A DNA stretch of 64,000 nt from Coemansia sp. RSA 1804 (taxonomy: Eukaryota > Kickxellomycota > Kickxellomycetes > Kickxellales > Kickxellaceae): contig JANBTH010000012.1 of assembly GCA_027578815.1 (NCBI GenBank), positions 1 through 64,000 of the forward strand. Direction: 5' to 3'. This document shows, one piece after another, positions 10,718 to 21,800 of the stretch. Positions within the stretch are counted from its first letter, which is position 1, and every line of letters begins with the position of its first letter. The notes beneath the pieces are model-generated. The model was not told the DNA's origin. It saw only the letters and a list, made by a program, of their open reading frames with translations, and made no database searches. The position numbers and the translations under genes are program-made.

Positions 10718-13700
10718 TCAGAAAAGTCCAAACCGCTTACTTTGTTTCTTCTCTTGTTTTGCGTTGTATGCGCGAATGTTCTCCAAAAACTTTTGCGACT
10801 CCGCCGTCATACGCCGGGCTCTATCGCCTACATCCTCTAGCTGCTGTCCGCGTCTCTCAGCCAATATTTTCATTTCCGAGAAAGATCCAAGCTCCGTATC
10901 TTTGATGATACTCTCAATCTTACTGTCTGTTCGCTTAGACATCCCGCTAGAGCCAACTTCGACCAATGCCTCATCTGGCAATGGCTCCTTATTTCTAAAA
11001 CTCTCGCCAGGTCTTGTTGCGCCATTTACAATTAAATTGCGGGCATGTCCACCGAGAAGCCCTGTGATGTCACAAGATGCACTTGCAGACTTGCCAAATA
11101 GCCACGAAGTGATGCCTTTGCGTGCAGGAAGTGGTGACGGCTGAAGAGCAATGTCAAAACATGTCTGTCTGCCACTGTAGAAAGAAGAAGTGGTTGCTCC
11201 AGCAGGCGAACGGTATTCTGAATCAACAACGGTCATCTGTATCATACGTCCCTCGCCACCAGCTATAAGAATGTTTCCTGTACTGCTAATCTGAATATCG
11301 ACATCCTCCGATTTGATCTCGTTCGTCAACAAAGGCAACGGACCGTCTTTGGTGGCAACATCAATAACCGCATCTTCGTTAAGGTTGGGAAGTGACAGCA
11401 GAATAATGTTCCATGAATTATCGATCGCAGTAACGCCATGCCATCCAGAAGAAAGCGTAACAACATTGGCGGCTATAAATCGGCGTTGTTCAGTGGCTAA
11501 TGTATAAGATGCTGATGGCTCGCAGCTTATGCTGACATGCGTGGTTATCGCCATCTGAGAGCCTATCACCAGTATTCTGTCTTGCGCCTGACTCTGCTCT
11601 AAATTGTCTGCCGGACCAGTAATACTTTTACAGGGTTGTCGCAATGTGCTATCTGCGTAAACTAACCGTATCGGATCATCGGGGGTGCTTCGAACAGCCA
11701 GCAAAAGTGGTGGTTCCATGCGGTATATGGGATAGATCAAAACATAGCCTAAAGATGTACCGATTACAAGGCTCTCAACCAGTCCGTCACTTTTAGAACA
11801 TTGGTCGTTTGTGTCAGAGAAGAGTTCAAGCTCGCAGATACTTGTAGCGGTAATGCTAGCAGGTGCAATAGATGTTGAGCCATTAGCAGGTAGTGATAGA
11901 GATGGTCTAAATATATCTTTTGCGTTCATTTCCGTTGTCGGCGTCTGGTTTATGTTGTCCGACAAAACAACTTCCTGCTTTATACAGTCAATAACCACAA
12001 CAACCCCTTCCTCAAAAGCCGCCGCAACTATGCCATTTGGGCCAGCAACAGTATCAGTCACCTTACTGCTGTAAAATCTAGCAAGCATGAATGGCAATAT
12101 AAGCGACTTTGACTGAGTATCGGTAGGATCTCTCTCGTCATCAGCCGCGGTTGCGGGCATATCCGGGTCCTTCTTTGCCTCTAACAAGTAACTGCTCTTG
12201 GTCTTGCCAATACAGCGAATATCGTCTTTGGAAAAGCATAATCCATAAGTCATATGCGATAGGAGGTTGTTTATCTTGGCCTGACTCAATCTCCAAACAT
12301 CTCGATGTATCTCCATGGGTCTTGGTAGAAAAGCGCAGCATTCGGCACTGTAAGATGATCTCATGCTATGGACGGAAGATCTTGCCGTGTTGCTTGCTGA
12401 TATCTCTGGTTGAAGCCTTGCGCTGTTTGTGGTACCGCCAACCAAAGTTGATCCACGTCGGAAAAGTGAGCCAATGGATGCCGACAACCGTTTTGAGCTG
12501 CGGTGGACAAAATGCCCGTCATGAATAGAGATAGCACGGTCACGCATTCGAGACTTGGTATTGCTTCCCGTGGATGCTTCGCTGTCCTGTGAACTTCTAG
12601 GCTCGCAAGGGGGCGCAGGATGTAGCAACGGTATGTCTTCGCGGTTAGCTTCCGCCATGTTTGTTTGCTGAAGACCTACAATGTTAGGTTTCTGTAGAAG
12701 AGCCTCACGACTTTCTGCGTAGAATTCCTGTGCTAGCTCTCGAATACGATCCAGTGGTGTGCATTTCTGGGCTACTGAAAGCCGCGGATTGTCTGTAAGC
12801 GAGCATAGCAGTATTTCACCAGTATTCAGACCGATAGACAGCATTCCGTTTCTGGTATTTAGATCTATAGCTGATACAGTCTGATGTTCAATTCCAAGCA
12901 CCCGCGAGAGATATTCAATATTCAGAACCAGGTCATTGCATACCGCCAGATCCATACCAACATTGCTGTTACACCACACTCTCAATGTTTCTGTGGTGTC
13001 TGCTGTGCATACAATCTGCTCAATCGACACAGTGTCCTCCATTTGTGCCTTGGTGTTGTCAGTTGGCACAGATGTTTTACTTGCAAGACAGTCTTGTAGC
13101 AAATAATATATGGACAGATCGGTTTTGTCCTGCGAATGCCCGATCGCTGTCGGGCGGTAGTTGCACCAGACAACCTCGCCTGGTAATAATGCCAGATCAC
13201 GCAGTTGTATATCCGGTCCTATTTCTAATGCCTGGACAATATGATGTCTCTGGCGAGTAACTAATGCCACACCAAAGATACTGTCATTTCCGTTTCTCCA
13301 AGGCGAATCCTGCGGAAGCGTGCAAAGAGACTCGACAGCTCCACCCAGCTCAAACGAGCCTTGTGGTGCAACGTCGTTGCTGCTCTTTACCACAGCATCT
13401 CCCGAGCCTGTCGCAAAAAAGTTTATATATCTCTGACTTGACCGCGACTGTCCAAAAGTGACAAGAATAAACGATCGGTCGGTGCTAGCAAGTGTACACC
13501 AGCGGGTGTTTCCCAGGTAATGAAACCTGCTTTCAACAGCATCAGCAAGAGAATACCCGCCGTCTGGATAGATGATAGTCCGCATTGCAATTGGCAACCG
13601 ACTTGAAGAACAAGAGCTAAAAATGCATAATGTGCCATTCGTATAAGCCGCAGCAATGGATGATCCGTCGGGCGACCAACTAGCGCTTGTCAGCTCAGAG

Positions 13701-14568
13701 CCAATATTGGCGTAGCCATGAACGCTATCTCTCTGTGACCGCTGCCCATCTTGGGTCGTCTGCAGCATTGCAGCACCAGAATCAACATCAGCAGCACTGG
13801 CTGGTCCATCGGTCTCCCCCTGTGTCTGCAGATGCTCGTATTTGTGCCTAGTAAGAACCATAGCCTTTTCGGATCCCGATGCCTTGCCCAAGTCGCAGAC
13901 AACACAGGTACCCTCAGAGTATGCAATCAGCAGCTTTTCAGTCTCTAGTGGATGTGGGGCAACAGAAACCACCGGCGATGGCGGCCGGATCTGGCAGCCT
14001 ATTGAAAAGTCAGACTTTTTCCCCTCAAGAACATCAACAAAATAGACGCGGCCAGCCTCTGTACCTATCAGAAGCCAGCTTGTATCGGCAATCAGGCCAA
14101 CGCAAGTCGGGGCCAGCGGAACATTGTACGAAAAGCACAGTCTTTGAATATCCGTGTCAAACACCCAAAGAGTACCCAGTCCATCGATGGCGGCTACAAC
14201 AGGCTGACTAGACAAAACGACCAGGTGCCGAATCTCGCTGGATCTTTCGATGCCGAGCTCAACATGGGTCGAGAGCTTTTCCGAGAACAGCCTTATCTTT
14301 CCAGAAACATATCCAATGGCTGTAATGCTCTGCACGGGTTCAAACACAATTGCCGTTGCATCGTCTGTCGGATCGATTACGCGGTTCTAAGAGAATGATA
14401 TCAAGTAAAGGTAACCCAAAATGGCAAAAGGTTATGTTCTGTGTGTTTAGAAAAAAAGGGTACAATTAGCCGGAAAAATTGATTGTTCCGACAAGGAAAG
14501 CGCTTTTTCTATACTTAATATGGCTATCTTACCAGCTTCACAGAAAGGTTTGGTGTGGCTCGTTTCAT
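10718..14568 (-). CDS. SRO7: tomosyn/Sro7/Lgl-family SNARE regulator
   Basis: Two-exon model: exon 1 14533-14568 (ATG 14566-14568, 12 codons), a 146-base intron (donor CTG|GTAAGA, acceptor CTCTTAG), and exon 2 10718-14386. It encodes about 1,234 residues. The 3' exon alone has no ATG; its longest frame starts at GTG. Adding exon 1 restores a Lgl-like N-terminus, DDATAIVFEPVQSITAIGYV. Two WD40 beta-propellers fill most of the protein. The C-terminal 50 residues (ERRGQQLEDVGDRARRMTAE...) look like an R-SNARE helix, as in tomosyns. The family binds t-SNAREs to regulate exocytosis at the plasma membrane. Confidence 0.85.
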
Positions 14569-15216
14569 GGCCAGAGTTGCCGAAGAGCTGGTTTGGCTAA
14601 CAGAATGGATAGGCCGTAGCTATGTAGCTCATGCATGCGGGCGTCCGTCTCTGCGTTTAGTATAAAAGGAGAGGAAAGCTTTTGAGTGCGTGTTTGTATC
14701 TGCTAAACACTATAAACGAGGCAGGCGGAAAGGAACCAGCTGGTGCGAGATTGCTACACTAAAACGCTCTGCCTTTGCGATGCAGTCTCTACTTTTCTGC
14801 TGACTGTTTTAAAAAATAAAATAAAAAGAGTAGATAAAACAATGCCATAAAATGCTTGTGGAGAAAAGAAAAGAGAGGCGGTGGCTGCTGCCTCCCAAAA
14901 CTCTTGAAAAAACAGTCGTCATTTTCCACAGGCATATAGTGTCCAAGCACTCAGGGTTTCACCACAGCCAGCCATCGCATCTGATGACGACACAGTAGCA
15001 ACTGGGCAATTCGAGAAACAGGGTCGACGCATCAAAAGAGACGCGAACATTGCCCGAAGCTCCAGGCAAACAGAGAGATGAATAAAACAAGAGATTTGTC
15101 ATATTATGACGAAAGAAACTAGAAAAATGAAAAGATAAAGGTTGGCACCACCAACACCAAAATCCAAGGATGAGATAATAATAATCCCCATCCTACAGAG
15201 GTAAAAACGAGTCAGT
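14569..15216. other. intergenic region with orphan plus-strand TATA
   Basis: Tomosyn promoter plus HSP90 3' flank. A perfect TATAAAAGG lies on the plus strand at 14661-14669, but no plus-strand ORF follows before the HSP90 3' end. The element may act for the minus-strand gene, drive a non-coding transcript, or be chance. Confidence 0.4.
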
Positions 15217-17343
15217 TTAGTCAATCTCCTCCATGTTGGATTCGGTGACCTCCTCGAGTGCAGGAGCATCGGTCTCAGCCGAAGGCGCAGCAGCACCCTC
15301 GTCATCGTCAAGGCTAAGGCCGAGCTTGACCATGCGGTAGATGCGGTTGGAGAACAGAGACGGGTCGTCAAGCGAGAAGCCAGACGAAAGCAGGGCAGCC
15401 TCATACAGAAGGTTGACCAGATCACGAACGGTCTTGTCGTTCTTGTCGGCGGCAGCCTTAGCCTTGAGCTCGCGAATGATCGGGTGGTTTGGCTGCAGAC
15501 CAAAGGTGCGCTTCGAGGCCATGTACGAGGTCATGCCTCCCGAGTCGCGCAGAGCCTGTGCGCGCATAATGCGCTCCATGTTGGCAGACCATCCAAAGTC
15601 GCCAGTAAGGATGACGCAGGGCGACTCGGAAATGAGGTCGGTGACAATGACCTTCTCAACCTTGTCGCCAAGAATCTCCTTGATGGTGGAGCACAGGGGC
15701 TCAAACTCCTTCTTTTGCTCCTCGAACTTCTTCTTCTCCTCCTCGTCGTCCTCAAGGTCAAGACCCTCCTTGGTAACCGACTTGAGCTCCTTGCCCTCGT
15801 ACTCCTTGAGCTGCTGGATGGCATACTCGTCAATCGGATCAACAAGGAAGAGAACCTCAAAGCCCTTGCGCTTGAGCGTCTCAAGGAATGGCGACGACTC
15901 GACAGCTTGGCGCGACTCACCGGTGATGTAGTAGATGTACTTTTGCTTCTCGGGCATACGGGTGACATAATCCTTGAGCGAGGTAAGCTCATCAGTCGAC
16001 TTGGTCGAGTTGTAGCGCAGGAATTCGGACAGCTTGGCGCGGTTCTGTGCGTCCTCGTGGATGCCAAGCTTGATGTTCTTGCTAAAGGCCTCGTAGAACT
16101 TGTTAAAGTTGTCCTTGTCCTCGGCAATCTCGCTGAACATCTCAACGCACTTCTTGACAAGGTTCTTGCGAATGACCTTGAGGATCTTGTTCTGCTGAAG
16201 AACCTCGCGAGACAGGTTGAGTGGCAGGTCCTCCGAATCGACGATACCCTTGACAAAGTTGAGCCACTCAGGAATCAAATCCTCGCAGTCGTCCATGATA
16301 AACACACGGCGCACGTACAGCTTGATGTTGTTGCGCTTCTTCTTACCCTCGAACAGATCGAAGGGCGCGCGGCCGGGAGTGAACAGGATGGAGCGGAACT
16401 CGAGCTGACCCTCGACAGAGAAGTGCTTGACGGCAAGCGGGTCCTCCCAGTCGTTAGTGAGCGACTTGTAGAACGCATTGTACTCCTCTTTCTGGATCGA
16501 GTCGGGGTTACGCGTCCAGATGGGCTTGGTCTGGTTGAGCTCCTCGTCAACCTCCTCCATCTCCTTGATCTTCTTGGTCTTTTCCTTCTTCTTGCCCTCC
16601 TCATCCTCGTCATCGACCTCCTCGATCTTAGCCTTGTTCTCGTCCTTCTCCTCGTCAGCATCAGCCTCCTCGGACTCCTCAACAGGAACCTCCTTCTCGA
16701 CCTCCTTCTGGACAATGAGATGGATTGGGTACGAGATGAACTCGGAGTGCTTCTTCACGATGTCCTTGATGCGACGCTCCTCGAGGTACTCGGTCTGGTC
16801 CTCCTTGAGATGAAGACGGATCTCGGTACCGCGACCCAGAGGCTCGTTGACGGTGTCGCGGGTGACAGTGAAGTCCTGACCAGCGCTGGAACGCCAGACA
16901 TACTGCTCGTCGTCGTTGTGCTTCGAGATGACCTCAACCTCGTCGGCAACAAGGTAGGCGGAGTAGAATCCAACACCAAACTGGCCAATCATCGAGGCGC
17001 TCTTGGACTCCTGCATCTTCTCCATAAACGCCTTGGTGCCGGACTTGGCAATGGTACCGAGGTTGTTGATAAGATCCGCCTTGGTCATACCCAGACCGGT
17101 ATCGCGGATGGACAGAATCTTGGCGTTATTGTCAGGAATAATGGTGATCTTGAGGTCCTTGCCCGAATCGAGGACTGAGGGGTCGGTGAGCGACTGGTAG
17201 CGAATCTTGTCAAGGGCATCGCTGGCGTTGGAGATGAGCTCACGAAGGAAGATCTCCTTGTTCTGGTACACAGCGTTGACGATGAGACTCATCAGCTGAG
17301 CTATCTCAGCCTGAAAGTGGAAGGTCTCGGTGTTGTCGCTCAT
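15217..17343 (-). CDS. HSP90: cytosolic HSP90 chaperone
   Basis: ATP-dependent chaperone of 708 residues. The frame extends upstream, but the conserved N-terminus ([20 protein letters not shown]) fixes the start at ATG 17341-17343. The GHKL ATPase domain shows [22 protein letters not shown] and [14 protein letters not shown] Glu/Asp/Lys-rich charged linker (about residues 220-275) leads into middle and C-terminal domains ([29 protein letters not shown]). The protein ends in MEEID instead of the near-universal MEEVD that docks TPR co-chaperones. Codons are strongly G/C-ending, as expected of a highly expressed gene. It probably has a 5'-UTR intron and an upstream heat-shock element (separate entries). 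Confidence 0.97.
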   Translation of the reverse strand: MSDNTETFHFQAEIAQLMSLIVNAVYQNKEIFLRELISNASDALDKIRYQSLTDPSVLDSGKDLKITIIPDNNAKILSIRDTGLGMTKADLINNLGTIAKSGTKAFMEKMQESKSASMIGQFGVGFYSAYLVADEVEVISKHNDDEQYVWRSSAGQDFTVTRDTVNEPLGRGTEIRLHLKEDQTEYLEERRIKDIVKKHSEFISYPIHLIVQKEVEKEVPVEESEEADADEEKDENKAKIEEVDDEDEEGKKKEKTKKIKEMEEVDEELNQTKPIWTRNPDSIQKEEYNAFYKSLTNDWEDPLAVKHFSVEGQLEFRSILFTPGRAPFDLFEGKKKRNNIKLYVRRVFIMDDCEDLIPEWLNFVKGIVDSEDLPLNLSREVLQQNKILKVIRKNLVKKCVEMFSEIAEDKDNFNKFYEAFSKNIKLGIHEDAQNRAKLSEFLRYNSTKSTDELTSLKDYVTRMPEKQKYIYYITGESRQAVESSPFLETLKRKGFEVLFLVDPIDEYAIQQLKEYEGKELKSVTKEGLDLEDDEEEKKKFEEQKKEFEPLCSTIKEILGDKVEKVIVTDLISESPCVILTGDFGWSANMERIMRAQALRDSGGMTSYMASKRTFGLQPNHPIIRELKAKAAADKNDKTVRDLVNLLYEAALLSSGFSLDDPSLFSNRIYRMVKLGLSLDDDEGAAAPSAETDAPALEEVTESNMEEID

Positions 17344-17371
17344 TTTTGTTGTTGCTGCTGCTGCTGCTAAA

Positions 17372-17587
17372 AGAGAGAAAAGAAGGGGTTGATGGATAGA
17401 TGGATGATGGCTGCCCACAAAAGGTGCTGTCGAGAATATAAACACAAAAGTTATCCTATTTATGCTAAAAAGGTGCAGAGAAGAAAGAAAGGAGAGAAGA
17501 AAGAGCCGAGAGAAAGAGTGCAACAAAAACACTCGCTGCTTTCATATATGCCCAAAAAGAAACGGCTGGAACACCAGCGAAGCTTAC
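17372..17587 (-). other. predicted 5'-UTR intron of HSP90
   Basis: The minus strand has donor AGCG|GTAAGC at about 17587 and a strong pyrimidine-rich acceptor (TTTTCTCTCTTTTAG) just before CAGCAGCAGCAGCAACAAC and the ATG. Removing it would place the promoter element at 17694-17722 close to the transcription start. Splice signals only; no transcript evidence. Confidence 0.4.
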
Positions 17588-17693
17588 CGCTGGAAACCCA
17601 CAAAGTGGGGCCCAACTGGACGTCAAATCACAACGAGCCTTGTCCTTTTTACGCGACTTTGAAATCAAGGGAGAAGGAAGAATCCCGCTGTTT

Positions 17694-17722
17694 TTCTTTT
17701 TTGTTCTGTGGTGTTCTTTTTC
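17694..17722 (-). promoter_or_regulatory. step-type heat-shock element upstream of HSP90
   Basis: TTC triplets at 17694, 17704 and 17714 are spaced exactly 10 bases apart, which is the step-type HSF1 arrangement. A fourth TTC is at 17720. It lies about 350 bases upstream of the HSP90 ATG and about 110 bases upstream of the predicted 5'-UTR intron donor. The surrounding sequence is T-rich, so chance is possible, but the spacing and neighbour fit. Confidence 0.45.
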
Positions 17723-18821
17723 GCCTGGACTCGGCTCACCACAACCTTTAATGCATTCAATGCACAGTTTTTTATTTTGGATTTCCCTCATCCCTCTTTC
17801 CCTCTTTCTCTCTCTACCATTGCTGCTCCAGCCATCAAGTCTGGAAGCAGATGCATGCCGAACCGAAAGATTTGCAGCTCGCAAACCATGAACTGGCTCG
17901 CCCTCCCTACGCCAAAGGTTCTCGCCCATAACCTCTGGCGGCTTTGTCAATGCGTGTCCCGCGGATCAAGTTCCGAGCCAGTAAATTTGCATCGACACGC
18001 TTTTGATAAGATTTCTTTACGTATGCCTGGCCTCGCAGCCGAGGATAATTTTGTGCTCGTTCTGTGGTTCTGGAGCTTTTTGCGTACTCTTTGTGCGATG
18101 CACTGGGGTTTTGCTCCGCTCTCAGCATCTCTTTGGGTTCTGCTTCTGGCGGAAAACCAGTCCGTGGGATTCCCTTTCAGTAGGGCTGCCTGGGCGTTGC
18201 TGGCGTTCTGCTGGCGGCGATCTGGGTGGATATGCTGTACTTGCACTGGCACTGCCCGTATCTGGCGATGGAGCGCGACAAAAAGACCCTGTGACTGCTA
18301 TGCAGGACGGGCCCAGGCGATATAAAAATGCGCACTCAACTGTGCGCTGGACGGTCATAGTACCCGAGCTTTTCTCAATTACTCGTAGATCTCGGGCCTC
18401 CATTTCCTCCAACATTAATAACACTGCGTTGGTTTAATCACAACATACTGGCCAATTTATTTCAGACTGATCTTTTGCGACGGATCAATTGATCTGGAAC
18501 TCCTTTGTCTAGTTATAAAAGACTAAAAATCATTTTTTATTTCGCTTATCGGGCTGTTAAAGTGAATGTCACTTCTTTTTTCTATCGTCCTTACCTAATT
18601 AATACATGTACTTTTTATGTTTATAGTTATCAATTAGTCTATTCATTCTCCATTTTTTTCTATTTTTAATTCGGAAAGCATAGCGCCGAGGACGTGTGTG
18701 CCTTGTCTTGTAAATTCTCAATAGCCACATTTGCATACATATCAGAGTGCTTCATATATAGCAACACAGTGGAAGGGAAAAAAGCATTCTCCAATTGCCG
18801 GGGCAATCTGCACTGACGCAA
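17723..18821. other. divergent promoter region HSP90 / PPR gene
   Basis: About 1.1 kb with no convincing gene. Plus-strand TATA-like sequences occur at 18321-18328 and 18514-18521 (TATAAAAG); the latter is about 300 bases before the PPR-gene ATG. Open frames around 17708-18437 on both strands lack recognisable features. Confidence 0.4.
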
Positions 18822-21800
18822 ATGTTGGCCTGGCAGCGTATACGACGACATGTTCTAAGGGCCAATATAAAAACCAGCATGCCTCGGTGGCGGCGATCCT
18901 CTCTTGAGGCCACATCAATCCAGCAAAGACTTCTCTTGCTGCCAGCAATCACTCCCACAGGATGGGTTTGTGAGCCATTATCAATATTATCAGCTTATAC
19001 ATCGTTTAAGCGTAAACTATCGACGTCTGAAACCACCGATCAGCACTTGGAGGGGCGATTGCTGGAATATATACAGACCCAGACACGGGAAGCATCGCTT
19101 GCAAATCTAGAGGCGATCTGGGGAACATATCAACGGGTAGTGGAGGCCAAAGGAAGCGCTGGATTTTTGTCGCCGCAAACCGTAATTCGCCTTATCGAGG
19201 TGCTTGCTAGCGATCCAGACAAAAAAGAAGCTCTTGCGCGTATAGCCAGTATAGTAGACAGCGTCAGCAGCGGGAGACCTCTTTTTCCGGACGAGCTTGA
19301 CTCTATAAACCAGGCATGTAACAACGCTGAGAAATTGCATCGTCAGCAGCCAGTTAATTTGCGCAGAGATAGCGCTTTGATATATCAAATGCCTATTGCT
19401 TCTATTGCTATCAGCCATGTACAGTCGACAAAAGAACGAATTCCCGAACGTGAAGAGCTACCTGATTTGCCACCTACGTTCTTAAATCGAGTCAGCGAAA
19501 CTACAGAAGCCGAATTGCCCAAAGGGAGGTTTAAAGCACAGACCATTCTTGAGAAAAGGTTAATTAAACTGGACACGGCTCATGTATGGCGGGCATATCT
19601 GCTGGATTTGAATGCAAGCATGTCTGATTCCAGTGCCAAACTGTCACACCAGTATATTGCTTCTCTGATCGAGTACTGTAGTCAGGTTGGGTGCATAACG
19701 GGTGCTGGCCTTCTTAAGCAGATTGAACTTGACGCCGAAGCTTACCCCTGGCTATTTCAAAATTATCATGGATCTCTTATTGTTTCCTACGCAAAGCTCG
19801 GGTTGCTAGGCCACTCAAGGCGCTGTCATAAGGAAGGCATCAAAGCCCTGCATGGCGGGGCTGCGTCAGACATGGACTGGAGCTTATGCATTGCGCTTTT
19901 ACGTTCTTTTCGGCAAAAGGAGGCCCATGCGATATTCAACAATCTTGTGGCTGCCGGCCAGGCAAACAGCACAATGTACGGAAAGATGATCAAGGAGTAC
20001 ACCCTTGTGCAACTTCCAGATGTAGCATTTGCTCTGTTTGATGACGCATGTCGGACTGGACTTAGGCCCGACTATTTTATGCTTTGCGAGCTTGCCACTG
20101 CCAGTGCGCTGTTCACAGACTCGTTGAAAAGCAGTGCCTGCATTCAGAAAGTGATTACTTGCCTTGATAACTGGCGTATTCCGGCAGGCATCCGGTTCTT
20201 CATTTGTATTCTGAAAGGATACGACCTGTCGCATCAGAACGTTTTATTCGATTCGTTGGCCAGAAAGCTAGTCCATCGCCTTCAATACACGAACAATGAG
20301 CTGAACTACGTGCTAATGGTAAACGCTGCAAGACGTGGGGATCTGGGGCTTGCTCACATATTAGCTCCACAAGTCATGGAATCCCTTTCTAAATTCCCCA
20401 GGAATGAAGTGGTTCTTCGAAAGATTTATCAGCCTGAAAAGCGACGTGAGCTGTTAAATCTCGAGAGATTTCCGGAAAACAATTTTACGGCCAACGTGAA
20501 GCTTTCCCTGGAGATTGATGCCTCACCGAGGTCCCTAAAGCCTAAAAGTCTACTGCATAGTGCCTTGAACATGGTCGATAAAGGATACACGCCATCGTTT
20601 TCGATGTTTTCACAGCTAATCCGACATATTGCATTATGCAATAATCAGAATATGGCAATAGAGGCGTTCGATAGGCTGTCAAATGCTGGCGTACCGTATA
20701 ATGTCGAGATTTTGCTCTTTGTTCTTGGATTGCATCTCCGCAGTTCTAGTCGCGCTCGTTCAGTAGGCATATTTGAGGATATTCGGTCCAGGCTGGCATT
20801 ATCTGATGCTGGAAAAATCAGTCTCCCCGGTTTAACGATGCAAAAGTATATGGAGTTTTTGATTGAACGAGATGATCTTGTTGCTGCCCATCAGATGCTC
20901 GACTTTCTTCGTACTCTGCCGTGTGACTACAATAGGCTGCCGTATTCGCCACTTATCAGGTACTATATAGCGCGCGGTATGCTAGACGATGCTCACAAGT
21001 TGATTACATCGGTCGTTCAGCATGACATTCCCATAGATCCGGTCGTGATTAAAATGTACTGTCAGGTTTTGCTGGAGAACGCAGAAACAGCGGATTGCGG
21101 CAACTTTCTTCGCTATATACACCGTACCGATAGGATAGCAAGTGTGCCATACTCGGTATTTGAGATATTCATTTTGCATTGCGTTAAGAAACGCCGAATT
21201 GCCGACATTGAGTGGGTGGTTGAGGTTCTTGTCAACTCTCCAGGAGAAACCATTGGTGTCTGGCGTGCAATTCTTAAACGACTTGGTAAGAGCTCGAATA
21301 TCCAAGATGTTGCCAATATAATCAAGATGGTAATTGATTTAGCGACAGACAAGGGACGAGCTGGAATGCATCTGCTATCGGCTGCAGTAGATGTGCCACT
21401 GGCTCTGGTCGTAGCAGACAACGTATTGAATGTGTTAGGGAAGCACTTGGGAGATCGCAGCACGCATTTATACTCTGCGGCTTTTTCGATATTCGCGCGG
21501 CTTTGGGTCAGATATCACACACCTGCAAAGACTGATGGACGGCACTTTCATGAATCAAAGGAGTCTCTGGTTTTGGTATTGGAGCGGCATATTTACGATG
21601 CAGCAGCACTAGGTATTGATAGAGAGCTATTAGGTATTTCTCTTCGTGTGCTGGCATCGGATTCACGCAACATGGATCTTCAGGAGTATATCAAAATTCT
21701 GGAATCAGTGCCCAATCGCAACTACTCGATAGGTCTGCTTGAATCTATTTGCGTTGGTTTCGCCCGGAGGGGACGTACTCGAGATGTGGATATGATTCTT

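Noticed and set aside
15484..17178. 564-codon open frame on the plus strand opposite HSP90
   Set aside because: Leu/Val-rich shadow created by G/C-ending codons of HSP90; no homology-like motifs.
17569..17595. GAA-containing stretch near the HSP90 leader as a heat-shock element
   Set aside because: GAA units are not at 5- or 10-base multiples with proper inverted TTC; the step-type element at 17694 is better.
17708..18437. Two overlapping plus-strand frames upstream of the PPR gene
   Set aside because: Cys/Trp/Arg-rich composition without features; inside the divergent promoter region.
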